Part shown: in pieces, positions 35,601 through 41,450 of the stretch
How positions within the stretch are numbered: position 1 is the stretch's first letter
Layout of the letters: every line of letters starts with the position of its first letter
NCBI GenBank assembly: GCA_035236585.1
Contig: CP141136.1
Location: 28,612,449 to 28,676,448 of the forward strand
From: Warburgia ugandensis
Taxonomy: Eukaryota; Streptophyta; Magnoliopsida; Canellales; Canellaceae
Reading direction: 5' to 3'
Length of the DNA stretch: 64,000 nt
The notes under the pieces: generated by a model
Database searches by the model: none
Told to the model about the DNA's origin: nothing
The model's input: the letters and a program-made list of their open reading frames with translations, nothing else
Program-made: the position numbers and the translations under genes

Positions 35601-36561
35601 GGGGAGAGGCGTGACATGTGGCTACTAGAGGATGGCTATGAAACTCGGGCTGTTATGCCGTTATGCATGCATGATTAAGGGGGTGAGGGTGTAGGAAACA
35701 GAGGAAAAGAGAGAAGAATTACTTGGGCAGGGGAGGCACTGGTTCCTCGAAAACCAGAAAACTACGTTCCTTTGTTAATTCTATGCATCGCTATTTTTTT
35801 TTTTTTCCAAATTTCAATACAAAATGCCTTATCAGAATTATCATCATCTATCATTGCATCCTTATTTTTCAGTAAATAGCTCCGAGAATAGCTCAGGTTG
35901 CATCAACTGGTATGATAACAGCCTTAGTCTCTTAGCCATCCTCTAGCAGCCACGTGTCACGCCTCTCCCCCGTGGCATGTGTCTTTTGCCTTCTAGAATA
36001 GGTATGACTTATCAGTTTTGCATCAGAAATATAAAATGTTCACTACAAGTAAAGATGATAAAAAGCACCCTGTTAATCTACTTCTTATTTCATTCTAGAA
36101 GGTTCTATAAAGCAAGATGCCAGGAGTAGATCAAGCAAAACTGAAGGTTGTATGTGTACTTTTTTTCTGTCTTTTAGCTCTGCAATTTATGCTCTCACTA
36201 GTGTGCAAACTTTTCTCGAGGTGTTAAACTGGTTACTTTTCTATTGGTGCTCTTTGTTTCTCCATATTTTAATTTGTAGCTTTTCAGTTGCTTCATATTA
36301 TTATTGCAGCACTGTTTCATCTCCAGTCCTGAGTAAATCTCTTACCAGATTTTTCCTGTTTCATGCAGTTTAAGCAGCAATGCTTACAAGCACAATGCAT
36401 TCCCCCCACTTCCCGCTCAACGCAATCTCACACCTCCACCAACTCTCTATCCTCAGCAGCCGGTGTCTGTATCTGAAGGTTACAGCTTTCCTAGATTCTC
36501 TGTGGCTGGGTCACCAGACACTACTAATGTTAAATCAAGACGTGCAGACATCAATGTCTGA
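11325..36561 (+). CDS. LIP1: LIP1-like small GTPase, C-terminal exons (spliced, 5' partial)
   Basis: LIP1 is a plant-specific atypical small GTPase that modulates light input to the circadian clock in Arabidopsis (family knowledge). Four exons are visible: 11325-11629, 12421-12474, 12563-12693 and 36369-36561 (683 nt, about 227 residues). The first gives the GTPase core from [20 protein letters not shown] through the guanine-specificity motif NKTD to [14 protein letters not shown]. The next two give [18 protein letters not shown] and [19 protein letters not shown]. The last gives the proline-rich tail ([20 protein letters not shown]) and the conserved end RADINV plus TGA. Phases agree: the third exon leaves two bases, AG, completed by T at 36369. 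All introns are GT-AG. There is no C-terminal CaaX box, as expected for LIP1. P-loop and switch exons are not in view. No stop or frameshift is seen, so the gene is probably functional. Confidence 0.92.
12421..12474 (+). CDS. LIP1: LIP1 exon: 18-codon exon
   Basis: Acceptor ACATATACAG/GCTGCA and donor CGTATG/GTCTGT frame exactly 18 codons, [18 protein letters not shown], in phase 0 on both sides. The preceding intron is 791 bp and the following one only 88 bp. Confidence 0.92.
12563..12693 (+). CDS. LIP1: LIP1 exon: RRRYF region
   Basis: The acceptor is GATTCTCCAG/TTGATC. It reads [19 protein letters not shown], then an acidic stretch ([11 protein letters not shown]), and ends with AG of a split codon before the donor GAG/GTTTGT. 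This donor opens the 23.7-kb intron. Confidence 0.92.
13423..13471 (+). other. LIP1: Candidate alternative terminal exon of LIP1
   Basis: TGTTCTCTTGTTGCAG ends at 13422, a good acceptor. Joined to the AG of the 12693 donor it reads in frame [15 protein letters not shown] and then TAG. This would give a short protein lacking the proline-rich tail. The following 250 bp looks like unique, 3'-UTR-like sequence and not a known repeat. It could equally be chance; there is no similarity to the family to support it. Confidence 0.3.
14461..14625. repeat. ~59-bp tandem repeat, nearly three units
   Basis: Units begin ACTAC(C/A)CTCAA at 14461, 14520 and 14578 and carry (T)TAGTC.CTAAACTATCCAA. They are imperfect and non-coding. 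An AT-rich stretch of poly-A and poly-T follows. I cannot assign it to a transposon family. Confidence 0.75.
15651..16391. mobile_element. Non-autonomous hAT element (741 bp) with perfect 8-bp target duplication
   Basis: The left end is CTATGTAGTTAGAGGCATGC; the right end, reverse complemented, is CTATGTAGTCAAAGGTGCAA. GTCCTGTT flanks it on both sides (15643-15650 and 16392-16399), the 8-bp duplication expected of hAT. GC-rich subterminal motifs (CCTAGGCGC, GTGCCTAGG) occur at both ends. Its two ends match the two ends of the larger hAT at 17150-22308, in opposite orientation, and AT-rich inner sequence next to both ends is also shared. It therefore looks like an internal-deletion derivative. 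No coding capacity. Confidence 0.88.
16634..16845. repeat. 108-bp tandem duplication
   Basis: Units start TTGAACTTGATA(G/A)AGCTTTT at 16634 and 16742 and agree over almost their whole length (CTTGGCAATTTAGAAC, GGAAATGAGGGTA, TAGGGCCATTGTTGGTTT). It is non-coding and lies in the 760 bp between the two hAT elements. Confidence 0.85.
17230..17605 (-). mobile_element. LINE-c: 5'-truncated RTE LINE with 8-bp target duplication
   Basis: The minus strand reads the LINE C terminus ([20 protein letters not shown] to [10 protein letters not shown]), a stop, then CTTGATGATGATGATGATGA. AAATATTT flanks it at 17222-17229 and 17606-17613. The sister hAT at 15651-16391 has the uninterrupted sequence (AAATATT, then AAGAATTATAAAAATT, read on its minus strand), so the insertion postdates the split of the two hATs. 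Only the last ~115 codons are present, typical of abortive reverse transcription. Confidence 0.88.
18040..21462 (-). pseudogene. hAT transposase (BED finger / DUF659 type), broken
   Basis: On the minus strand, 21462-21222 encodes a BED-type zinc finger ([10 protein letters not shown], then LKQHLAKK). LINE-d splits the frame there. It resumes at about 20250-19920 with a Gly run and [13 protein letters not shown], then at 19809-19552 with the DUF659 signature [19 protein letters not shown] and ENVVQVA. Near 19500-19380 it reads [14 protein letters not shown] and [13 protein letters not shown]. At 19256-19062 it reads [14 protein letters not shown]. At 18917-18693 it reads [15 protein letters not shown]. 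An acidic tail ([12 protein letters not shown]) is near 17940. In the living family this enzyme cuts and joins DNA. Here stops, frameshifts and the LINE make it inactive, and I could not place the C-terminal dimerisation domain. Confidence 0.82.
20255..21222 (+). mobile_element. LINE-d: internal RTE fragment lacking both ends
   Basis: The sequence starts within the RT palm (GGGTGTTGGGCGAGAAAGG) and stops at GAGGGGAATGG, about 30 codons' worth short of the normal 3' end and tail. Coding stretches include [30 protein letters not shown] (catalytic ADD altered to AND near 20487) and [16 protein letters not shown]. It sits inside the hAT transposase just after the BED finger. The absence of a TGA tail is unusual for target-primed insertion. 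The hexamer TTCTCT occurs at both edges but is too short to count as a duplication. Confidence 0.8.
22341..22459. repeat. 40-bp tandem repeat, three units
   Basis: Units start GCGAC(G/T)ATGG at 22341, 22381 and 22420 and end CACTAGAAGAATGTT. They begin 33 bp outside the right end of the hAT. Non-coding. Confidence 0.88.
23266..23467 (+). repeat. LINE-e 5' UTR monomers, ~68 bp x 3
   Basis: Units start TAGGGCATTCCCT (23266), TAGGGTGTTCCCTCGGAAGC (23334) and TAGAGTGTCCCTTAGAAGTG (23403), each with a GAATCCCAG.TG or similar core and a GTGGAAA..AG.CAAGGGCT end. They are homologous to the LINE-b monomers. By analogy with monomer promoters of other LINEs they may drive transcription (inference). 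Confidence 0.75.
23448..26275 (+). pseudogene. LINE-e endonuclease / RT ORF, broken
   Basis: 23510-23849 gives the endonuclease start ([31 protein letters not shown]). 24003-24194 gives its C-terminal part. 24498-25161 gives RT N-terminal motifs ([43 protein letters not shown]). Near 25528 the box FADD is intact (MLFADDIF), but the frame breaks immediately after. 25832-26257 gives the C-terminal region ([24 protein letters not shown]). A 24-bp duplicated stretch near 26130 (GAGAGGCGATCC and GTGAGGTGATCC) is local. Many stops make it non-functional. Confidence 0.82.
26326..26671 (-). repeat. Chromovirus LTR (3' LTR of minus copy)
   Basis: 346 bp from TGATGCAACTTGAGC to GGTGGTGCATCA, with short inverted termini. 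On the minus strand it is preceded by a purine tract GGGGAGGGTAA (26672-26682), the expected second-strand primer site. Confidence 0.88.
26587..31459 (-). pseudogene. Chromovirus gag-pol, minus copy, broken
   Basis: On the minus strand, gag starts near 31459 ([20 protein letters not shown]) and continues at 31027-30806. The zinc knuckle [14 protein letters not shown] is near 30515. Protease is at 30356-30120 with [12 protein letters not shown]: the catalytic DSG is changed to DSR. RT is at 29931-29000, frame-broken. RNase H is at 28740-28240 with a 132-bp triplication. Integrase is at 28100-26951, with a zinc-binding region (CNICKRNKY) and [14 protein letters not shown] chromodomain ([18 protein letters not shown]) is at 26859-26700, partly overlapping toward the LTR. 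In life it would encode capsid, protease, RT and integrase. Stops and frameshifts block this copy. Confidence 0.86.
28339..28732 (-). repeat. 132-bp (44-codon) triplication inside RNase H
   Basis: Three near-identical units start GGTCTATTAGGAACTTGAGG at 28339, 28471 and 28603. The period is exactly 132, so the minus-strand frame is kept, but each junction creates a TAG (LIDH, stop, LKLVYEREL). The plus copy of the element has only one unit (about 33748-33880), so the expansion happened in this copy. Confidence 0.93.
31501..31513 (-). other. Primer binding site, initiator tRNA-Met
   Basis: The minus strand reads TGGTATCAGAGCC two bases after the LTR end (TGCATCA at 31516). This matches the plant initiator methionine tRNA 3' end used by most plant LTR elements. 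It fixes 31516-31810 as the 5' LTR of the minus copy. Confidence 0.92.
31516..31810 (-). repeat. Chromovirus LTR (5' LTR of minus copy), interrupted at its outer side
   Basis: It aligns with 26326-26671 from TGATGCAACCTGAGC onward but stops at GCCACATGTC, where plus-strand element sequence begins. The missing ~70 bp (plus a 34-bp overlap) reappears at 35922-36025, so the inverted segment sits inside this LTR. Confidence 0.87.
31811..35540 (+). pseudogene. Chromovirus pol, plus copy, lacking gag
   Basis: It opens just after the zinc knuckle ([12 protein letters not shown]), the same point as minus-strand position ~30460. Protease is broken (VLMDS near 32010, then [20 protein letters not shown]). 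An Au SINE splits the frame at 32281-32461. RT has [20 protein letters not shown] and the catalytic FFDDILVY near 33220. RNase H has [12 protein letters not shown] and [10 protein letters not shown]. Integrase has [15 protein letters not shown] and [10 protein letters not shown] near 34770, followed by [21 protein letters not shown] chromodomain remnant ([17 protein letters not shown]) is near 35424. Several in-frame TAG and TGA codons. Overall it is more complete in RT than the minus copy. Confidence 0.85.
32281..32461 (-). mobile_element. Au SINE inside the plus chromovirus copy, perfect 17-bp target duplication
   Basis: The minus strand reads AAGGGGAACCTTGGCGCAAC through CAAGGTGTGGAATCAGCC and TTGCAAAAATGCAAGGTAAG to GGGGCTGCCCTTT, a full-length Au SINE of ~181 bp. 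CAAGAATGAGACCATGA occurs immediately before (32264-32280) and after (32462-32478). The minus chromovirus copy holds the uninterrupted site near 30001-30020. The insertion is therefore younger than the duplication of the two copies. Confidence 0.95.
35543..35905 (+). repeat. Chromovirus LTR of the plus copy
   Basis: It follows the purine tract GGGGAGGGTAA and ends GGTTGCATCA. The first base is C instead of T (CGATGCATCA). The next 16 bp (ACTGGTATGATAACAG) resemble a degenerate primer binding site, as if this LTR were followed by the start of another copy. Confidence 0.82.
35922..36025 (-). repeat. Outer LTR fragment of the minus copy
   Basis: It aligns with 26569-26671 of the left LTR (GAGTCTCTTAGCCATCCTCT and onward) and ends at TTTTGCATCA next to the GAAAT duplication. 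Together with 31516-31810 it makes up a whole LTR, with about 34 bp (31777-31810 and ~35924-35958) present twice. Confidence 0.85.
36369..36561 (+). CDS. LIP1: LIP1 last exon: proline-rich tail and stop
   Basis: The acceptor TTTCATGCAG ends at 36368. With AG from exon 12563-12693 it reads [20 protein letters not shown], then [21 protein letters not shown] and SRRADINV, stopping at TGA 36559-36561. This tail is highly characteristic of LIP1 proteins. An overlapping ORF in another frame here is a shadow. Confidence 0.92.
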
Positions 36562-36910
36562 CTTACTGGTAGTGCATTCTGCAATTCCAAATTTCAGGAA
36601 GGAGATCACAGAGATATTTGCAAAGAAACCGAATAGTCAATTCGTTTTGATGGCGTGTTGTCTGGTTATACTGCAGCTTCTCAAAGTTGGGATGATGTTC
36701 CGCTTGATTTTCTCTAGTGCATCATTCTGGTCTGTCTGTTGTTTTGCATATTGATTGTTTGATTGATGAAGCAGACGACTAATGCAATTCTTTGTGGCCA
36801 CTTCTGAAAATCTGAGTTCCTTGGAGCATGTCCAATTTTGCCTGAGGCGGCTATTGAGTTTCAGAATGTATAATGAAATGTTATTCTTGATTGTTTCTTC
36901 TTTTATTGAG
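36562..36910 (+). other. LIP1: Probable LIP1 3' UTR
   Basis: Unique-looking, T-rich sequence follows the stop with no repeat or ORF of note. GTATAATGAAATG near 36868 and TTTTATTGAG near 36901 are possible weak polyadenylation context; no canonical AATAAA is evident. The end is a guess. Confidence 0.45.
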
Positions 36911-36965
36911 GGGACTGATGTCAGTACTGAATTTTCAGCCTTTAAGATTTGGTGTTGATGAGAAA

Positions 36966-37080
36966 ATGCCTTCTAGCATAGTGGTGCTAGGAAGGCCCCA
37001 CCCTTGATGCCTAGTAGGACATGGGTTCGAGGTGCTCATGGGTGTGCCTTGAGCATTAAAAGCAAAGATTTGGGGTCGAC
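36966..37080 (+). mobile_element. Possible tRNA-derived SINE head
   Basis: TAGCATAGTGG (36974-36984) fits the polymerase III A box and GGTTCGAGG (37024-37032) fits the B box, 40 bp apart. The sequence is not an Au SINE. No tail or target duplication was found, and a full tRNA cloverleaf is not present. Confidence 0.45.
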
Positions 37081-39082
37081 AAACTTTCTTAGTTCTTATT
37101 TCATGTTGTTCAGACCTATACACATTTTCATGCGCAGACAATGATAAGCAGGACTTTCTTAGGATTTCAGTGAGTTTGTTGATTGTACAGCTTCGTGATT
37201 ATCTTTCTAAGACTTGCAGTGACAACAGAACTACCGTAAGGACGAATTCCACATTCAGAGAGGAAAAAAAGGTGTCAAAGTGCCCTTTACAAAACAAGTG
37301 AGAGTTGATATTTTTACTCTATTTATATCGCAGTCTTGCACCCACTTTTAATCTTTCACGAATAGGCTGTATCATTTCTCAAAAGGATGTTACTGAAAGG
37401 AGTTGGGGAAACTTACAGACACTTCGAAATAGCTTAGACAATTGCTACATAAGTACCACAGAAAGGAAAATGTCAGTAGCCATTTATGTGGGTACAGTTT
37501 AGTCTTATGATTGAGACTCATTCCTTCGCCAACTGTGCCATACGCACCTGAGCCAAGGTACAATTGGGGCCTACATATTTGATCATCTCAACCTTTTATC
37601 TGGTAGAGCCTGTAATGAGTGAGTCACTATAGACACCTTTGTCTTGTTATGGATGAGTCATTCGTAGACACTTGTTTTTGTCACACTTCTGATTATTTTC
37701 CTCAAAGAAATACAAGGAAATGTCACAGCACATCCCTAGATTCATTCCCTAAAAGTTGAAAATTTAATGGTCTGATGTACCGTGACAAGCACTGACACAG
37801 ACTATCCTAGCATCACAGAATTTTGGCTCAGGATTGAAACATAGCACCATCAAGGAAGTAATGGGGCCCAACAGCCAAGTAGTCGTCTTGTCACGGGGTC
37901 ACAGTTTCACCTGTGTTAAACCTGTACGGTACTTGTGCACAACTCCTTTTACAAAGCACAAGTCAGCCTTTCAGTTCTTCTCTCACTTGTTAGGGTTACA
38001 CTTGCTCACCTGCTGGAGTAATGAAAAAACTTAAGAAGAAACTAACTCAAAGTGAACCTATTATTTTTCAATTGAGTAATCTATAATGAGCTTTCTGAGT
38101 TACGAATGAGGCGCTAACCCCTATTTATACATGCTCACCCCCATTCACCTCCTAATGAAGGGCCAGGATTATTTCATATATCTGTACGTTAATGGTTCAG
38201 ATCATCTTCTACAACCTTCCTACTCTTTCTAGACTACTCCACCATTCTCCTAGAGTATTCTAGACTACTACAAAAGATTTAAAATATTTACAAGGAATTC
38301 TCTAGAAATTAGGCTTTCTGGAATCACGCATTGTTCTACAGATCTAGAAACATAGGCCTAAGTCGCTCACGCCACATTCACAAGCTAAAGAGGTTTTCCT
38401 TGGAGCGTGTAGGCCTTAGTCACGGTCTGCTGTTCAAATGGGTTGATTTTGTTGCATTACTTAATGCTTGGATCATTAGAGTAAGCCGCCGGCTCACTGT
38501 GCTTTTTCCGACTACTTCCAATTGGCAATAGGCACATCCAAAATGCAAGCACTTTCATGTAGAGTTATTATGTAGTGGATGCGCATACCAATAGATGATC
38601 CACTACAATTAGATCCACCCATATCATATAGAGTAAATAATTAGGAATTAGGATATACTTGTAGGTCAAAGTGAGATGAGGTAAACAGTAATCATCCATC
38701 ACACGATGTTTATCCTTGTGAAGAAGGTTTATGAGAATGATCAACAAGTATATCCTAATTCAAAAGAAAAAGTTTATCCTAATTCTTAATCACGACATAT
38801 GATCTGGGTAGCACGATGTTTGTCCGGCTTACGCTATACACCGGACCCCACTTTGATCAAGAAACCTATCGAGGCCATCAACAAAAGGTCATAACATGTA
38901 TTAGTGGTTGGGGTCCACCGTAGTCTGAAAGGGAACTACTATCTCTAGCATCTATTTGTCTACACTTGGGCCACGTTATCCATTTTCTTTTAGTGGATCA
39001 TGTTGTCATCCACATATGTTATTACTCTGGTTCACAGTGGCAGCTCAAAAGAAGTCCTCCGTTCTTGCACAATGAAATAGAA
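37081..39082. other. Intergenic stretch downstream of LIP1
   Basis: No supported gene. It contains short palindromes at 38572-38606 and 38645-38761 (listed separately). ORFs here are short and resemble nothing I recognise. Confidence 0.5.
38572..38761. repeat. Two inverted repeats (9-bp and 18-bp arms)
   Basis: GTAGTGGAT (38572-38580) pairs with ATCCACTAC (38598-38606). GAATTAGGATATACTTGT (38645-38662) pairs perfectly with 38744-38761. The second encloses 81 bp and could be a small MITE, but no flanking duplication is clear. Confidence 0.65.
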
Positions 39083-39260
39083 GAGGAGTCTTAATGCAAC
39101 AGTTGAGTTGTCCTCGTGTAACCTAAATGTCACAGGTTCGAGGGGTCAAAACACCCTCTTGCAAAAGATAAAAGTAAAGCTGCATATTATAGACCCTTTG
39201 TGGTCTGCTCCTTTCCCAGACCCAACATATGTGGGAGCTTCATTCACAGAGCTACCCTTT
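39083..39260 (+). mobile_element. Au SINE, diverged
   Basis: GGAGTCTTAATGCAAC at the head, B box GGTTCGAGG, CCTCTTGCAAAAG, then GACCCTTTGTGGTC and GAGCTACCCTTTTC match the Au SINE in order. It is an older copy than those at 10515 and 32281. Confidence 0.78.
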
Positions 39261-41104
39261 TCTCTTCTTTTAGTCGTGTTCTACCAGTGTTTATAACTGG
39301 CCACTTCTAGATTTTGAGAACTTATGCCATGGGGTCTAGAACTTTGAGAACTAAAGTTCTCAAATGTCAACCTACTTGAGTTAGAATTCATCAGGCCTAA
39401 GTGCTAGAACCGGTAAGTTCCAGACGCTGAGCTCTACGTAAGAAAAGAAAATGAAAACTTGTATCCCCATCCAAATTATCCAATGTTTCAAATCTCCTCA
39501 ACCACAGGATCTAAGTTTCGAAGTGATGGCAGATGTGAATTCGTAATATTTTTTAATTCTCATCCCTCGTATTTATCAGCAAAATTGGTCTTTCAAAAGC
39601 AAACATAAGCAGATTGAAGTTGGCTTGACTTTACTTCTGCCTTTGTACCTGAGCATTTTCGGGGCTCTAAATTGCAAATCTTTCTCCTATTGAGCATTTT
39701 TCAACATTACACCTGACTTGTCTCTATTAGAAAACAATATTTTTTATTTTTTTTTAAGTTACAGTAAAATGAGAAAAAACAACAACTACTACAATTTAGA
39801 GCTCAACCTTGTGGTTTCGTTGTTGGTCGTCATCTCCTATACTTTTATAGTTGGGGCCCACTCTCCCTCAAGGTAACAATTTTTTATCCTCCAATAGTAT
39901 ATCTAACTATTCCTCTCAGGTTTTTGCAGTCTCCACAACCCTTCTCCAATTCATGTGTCTTCAACATCTCCAACCCCACTAACTCCCATCTTTTATTTCT
40001 TCTCCATCACCTATCCCTACTACTGCTGCCGCTACGGATTCCTCTTCTGATTCCTCCCTTTCTTCTCCTCTTTCCTCTCCAGCGGTGCCTACTCTGACTT
40101 CTATTCCTCTTGTTACCATAAAAAAGCAGCTCCAGTGAACAATGCAGGGTCTAGAGAAGGGACATACCACAAGGGTCTATAGTATGTAGCCTTACATGAT
40201 GACAATTCTACCCATAACCTCCTGCCACTGTATGTACCACTAATTCTCATTCCTATATCTCATCATAATGCTCACCCATCATCACTCTTTCAAAGGATGG
40301 AACAGGATAAGACAAATTTTAATCACCTCTTCAAATGGTGGTACCTCAATTGAACCCCCATGTATTTACCCAAGCTCTTAAATATTGAATTTGGAGGAAT
40401 GCTTCTTTTCGACAATATTTTCAATTAATAAAGAACAACACATGGTCTTTAACTCCTTGGACACTCGACAGGAACGCTATTGATTGCAATCGGGTGTTCT
40501 GCCTTTAGCATTGTGCAGATGATTCTCTTGAGTGTGCTAAAGCTCGTCTTCTGGCTAAGGGTTCCATCAATAGCCTAGCCTTGATTTTGATGAAACCATC
40601 AATCTGGATATCAAACCAACTACTACTTGACTCACTTTGAGCATTGCTATCTCTCACAATTGGACCATTTGACAATTGGATGATGAAAATGGCTTTCTTC
40701 ATGGAGTTCTTTCTGATGTTGTAGTATGTATGCAGTAATCCTCTGGCTCTGTGGATAAAGATCGGCTTAGTCATGTAAGTTGCATACTCTTTATAATATA
40801 TGTAAAATTATGCATGTATTATATTATATTATATTATACTTTTTATTTTTCTTTTTTTATCATGCACACTTCTAATATAATTGCACAATTCTCATTCGTG
40901 TCGATGGTATTGTTATCACAAGCTCAGTCAATGGTCAGATTTGTCAGATCATCTCGCATCTTCATCACTTATTTGCTTTTAAGTATCTCTCTCCCTTACT
41001 TGTTTCTTTTCCTTTGGAATGGTTGCTACTCATACTTCTTCTTGGTTATTTTTGTCACAAGATAGGTATTGTTTGTGATCTCCTTCGTCGTGCTAACATG
41101 GAAA
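39261..41104. other. Intergenic stretch, nothing coding
   Basis: AT- and pyrimidine-rich. It contains a perfect small hairpin TTTGAGAAC/GTTCTCAAA (39343-39364), a SINE remnant at 40121-40195 and a TTATA-type short repeat (about 40816-40841). No gene recognised. Confidence 0.45.
40121..40195 (-). mobile_element. Au SINE fragment
   Basis: The minus strand reads GTAAGGCTACATACTATAGA, then CCCTTGTGGTATGTCCCTTC, the middle of an Au SINE. The 5' promoter half and part of the tail are missing or scrambled. Confidence 0.6.
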
Positions 41105-41370
41105 ATGCCAAGGAATTCACTACTGCCATAAACTTTATACAAAAACTCTCAATTTTCTTGCACCTCCTTACATGATGGCTTACAATTTTGATGTCCCGTG
41201 GGTACTCTTCAATACCTCATCATCACTCATCCTAACATCTCTTTTGTCGTTAATAGGATTGCAAATTCATAGCTCCCTCTATTGATATTCATTTGGCTGT
41301 AGTTAAAGAATATGTGGACACTTGCATTTTGATTCGGCAATCTATATTTACTCTTCTTGATGATTGCTTT
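41105..41370 (+). mobile_element. Old Ty1/copia fragment hosting the younger copia element
   Basis: One frame reads VGTLQYLIITHPNISFVVNR near 41197-41256, the copia RT/RNase H signature (LQYLT.TRPDISFAVN). The frame continues to the insertion point in GATTGCTTT, and after 50530 resumes as FDIDWVG, the (D)ADWAG motif of copia RNase H. Stops interrupt it. The continuation is visible to about 50570. Confidence 0.75.
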
Positions 41371-41450
41371 TGATGATGTCCATTCTCCATGCAGATAAAC
41401 CTGCCAACAAAAGGAGATGATTAGATAAGGATAAACACAATCAGGGGAGT

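Larger units (their letters stand above)
26326..36025. mobile_element. Composite Ty3/gypsy chromovirus insertion: two head-to-head copies as an inverted repeat, one 5-bp duplication
   Basis: In order: LTR (-) 26326-26671; minus-strand internal region to 31513; LTR (-) 31516-31810; plus-strand internal region 31811-35542 lacking gag; LTR (+) 35543-35905; a primer-site-like 16 bp; and LTR (-) fragment 35922-36025. GAAAT directly flanks the whole (26321-26325 and 36026-36030), and both outer LTR ends show the TGATGCA...TGCATCA termini. The arms 26326-30465 and 31811-35905 are homologous in opposite orientation around a ~1.35-kb loop holding gag and an LTR. Both polyproteins are pseudogenes. Lineage within chromoviruses is not determined. 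Confidence 0.85.
12694..36368 (+). other. LIP1: LIP1 last intron, 23,675 bp, filled with nested transposons
   Basis: The donor GTTTGT at 12694 and acceptor TTCCTGTTTCATGCAG ending at 36368 are joined by codon phase and by the conserved protein on both sides. Inside, in order: a possible alternative last exon (13423), a 59-bp tandem repeat, a non-autonomous hAT (15651-16391), a 108-bp duplication, a hAT with transposase (17150-22308) holding two LINE pieces, a 40-bp tandem repeat, LINE-e (23266-26302) and the chromovirus palindrome (26326-36025). The rest (12694-13422, 13700-14460, 14626-15642, 22460-23265, 36031-36368) shows nothing I can identify. Confidence 0.88.

Noticed and set aside
36380..36754. 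124-residue plus-strand ORF over the last LIP1 exon
   Set aside because: Different frame from the conserved [11 protein letters not shown] reading; it runs through the stop and 3' UTR.
36974..37032. tRNA gene
   Set aside because: A and B boxes are present but no acceptor or anticodon stem pairing is evident; a SINE head is more likely.
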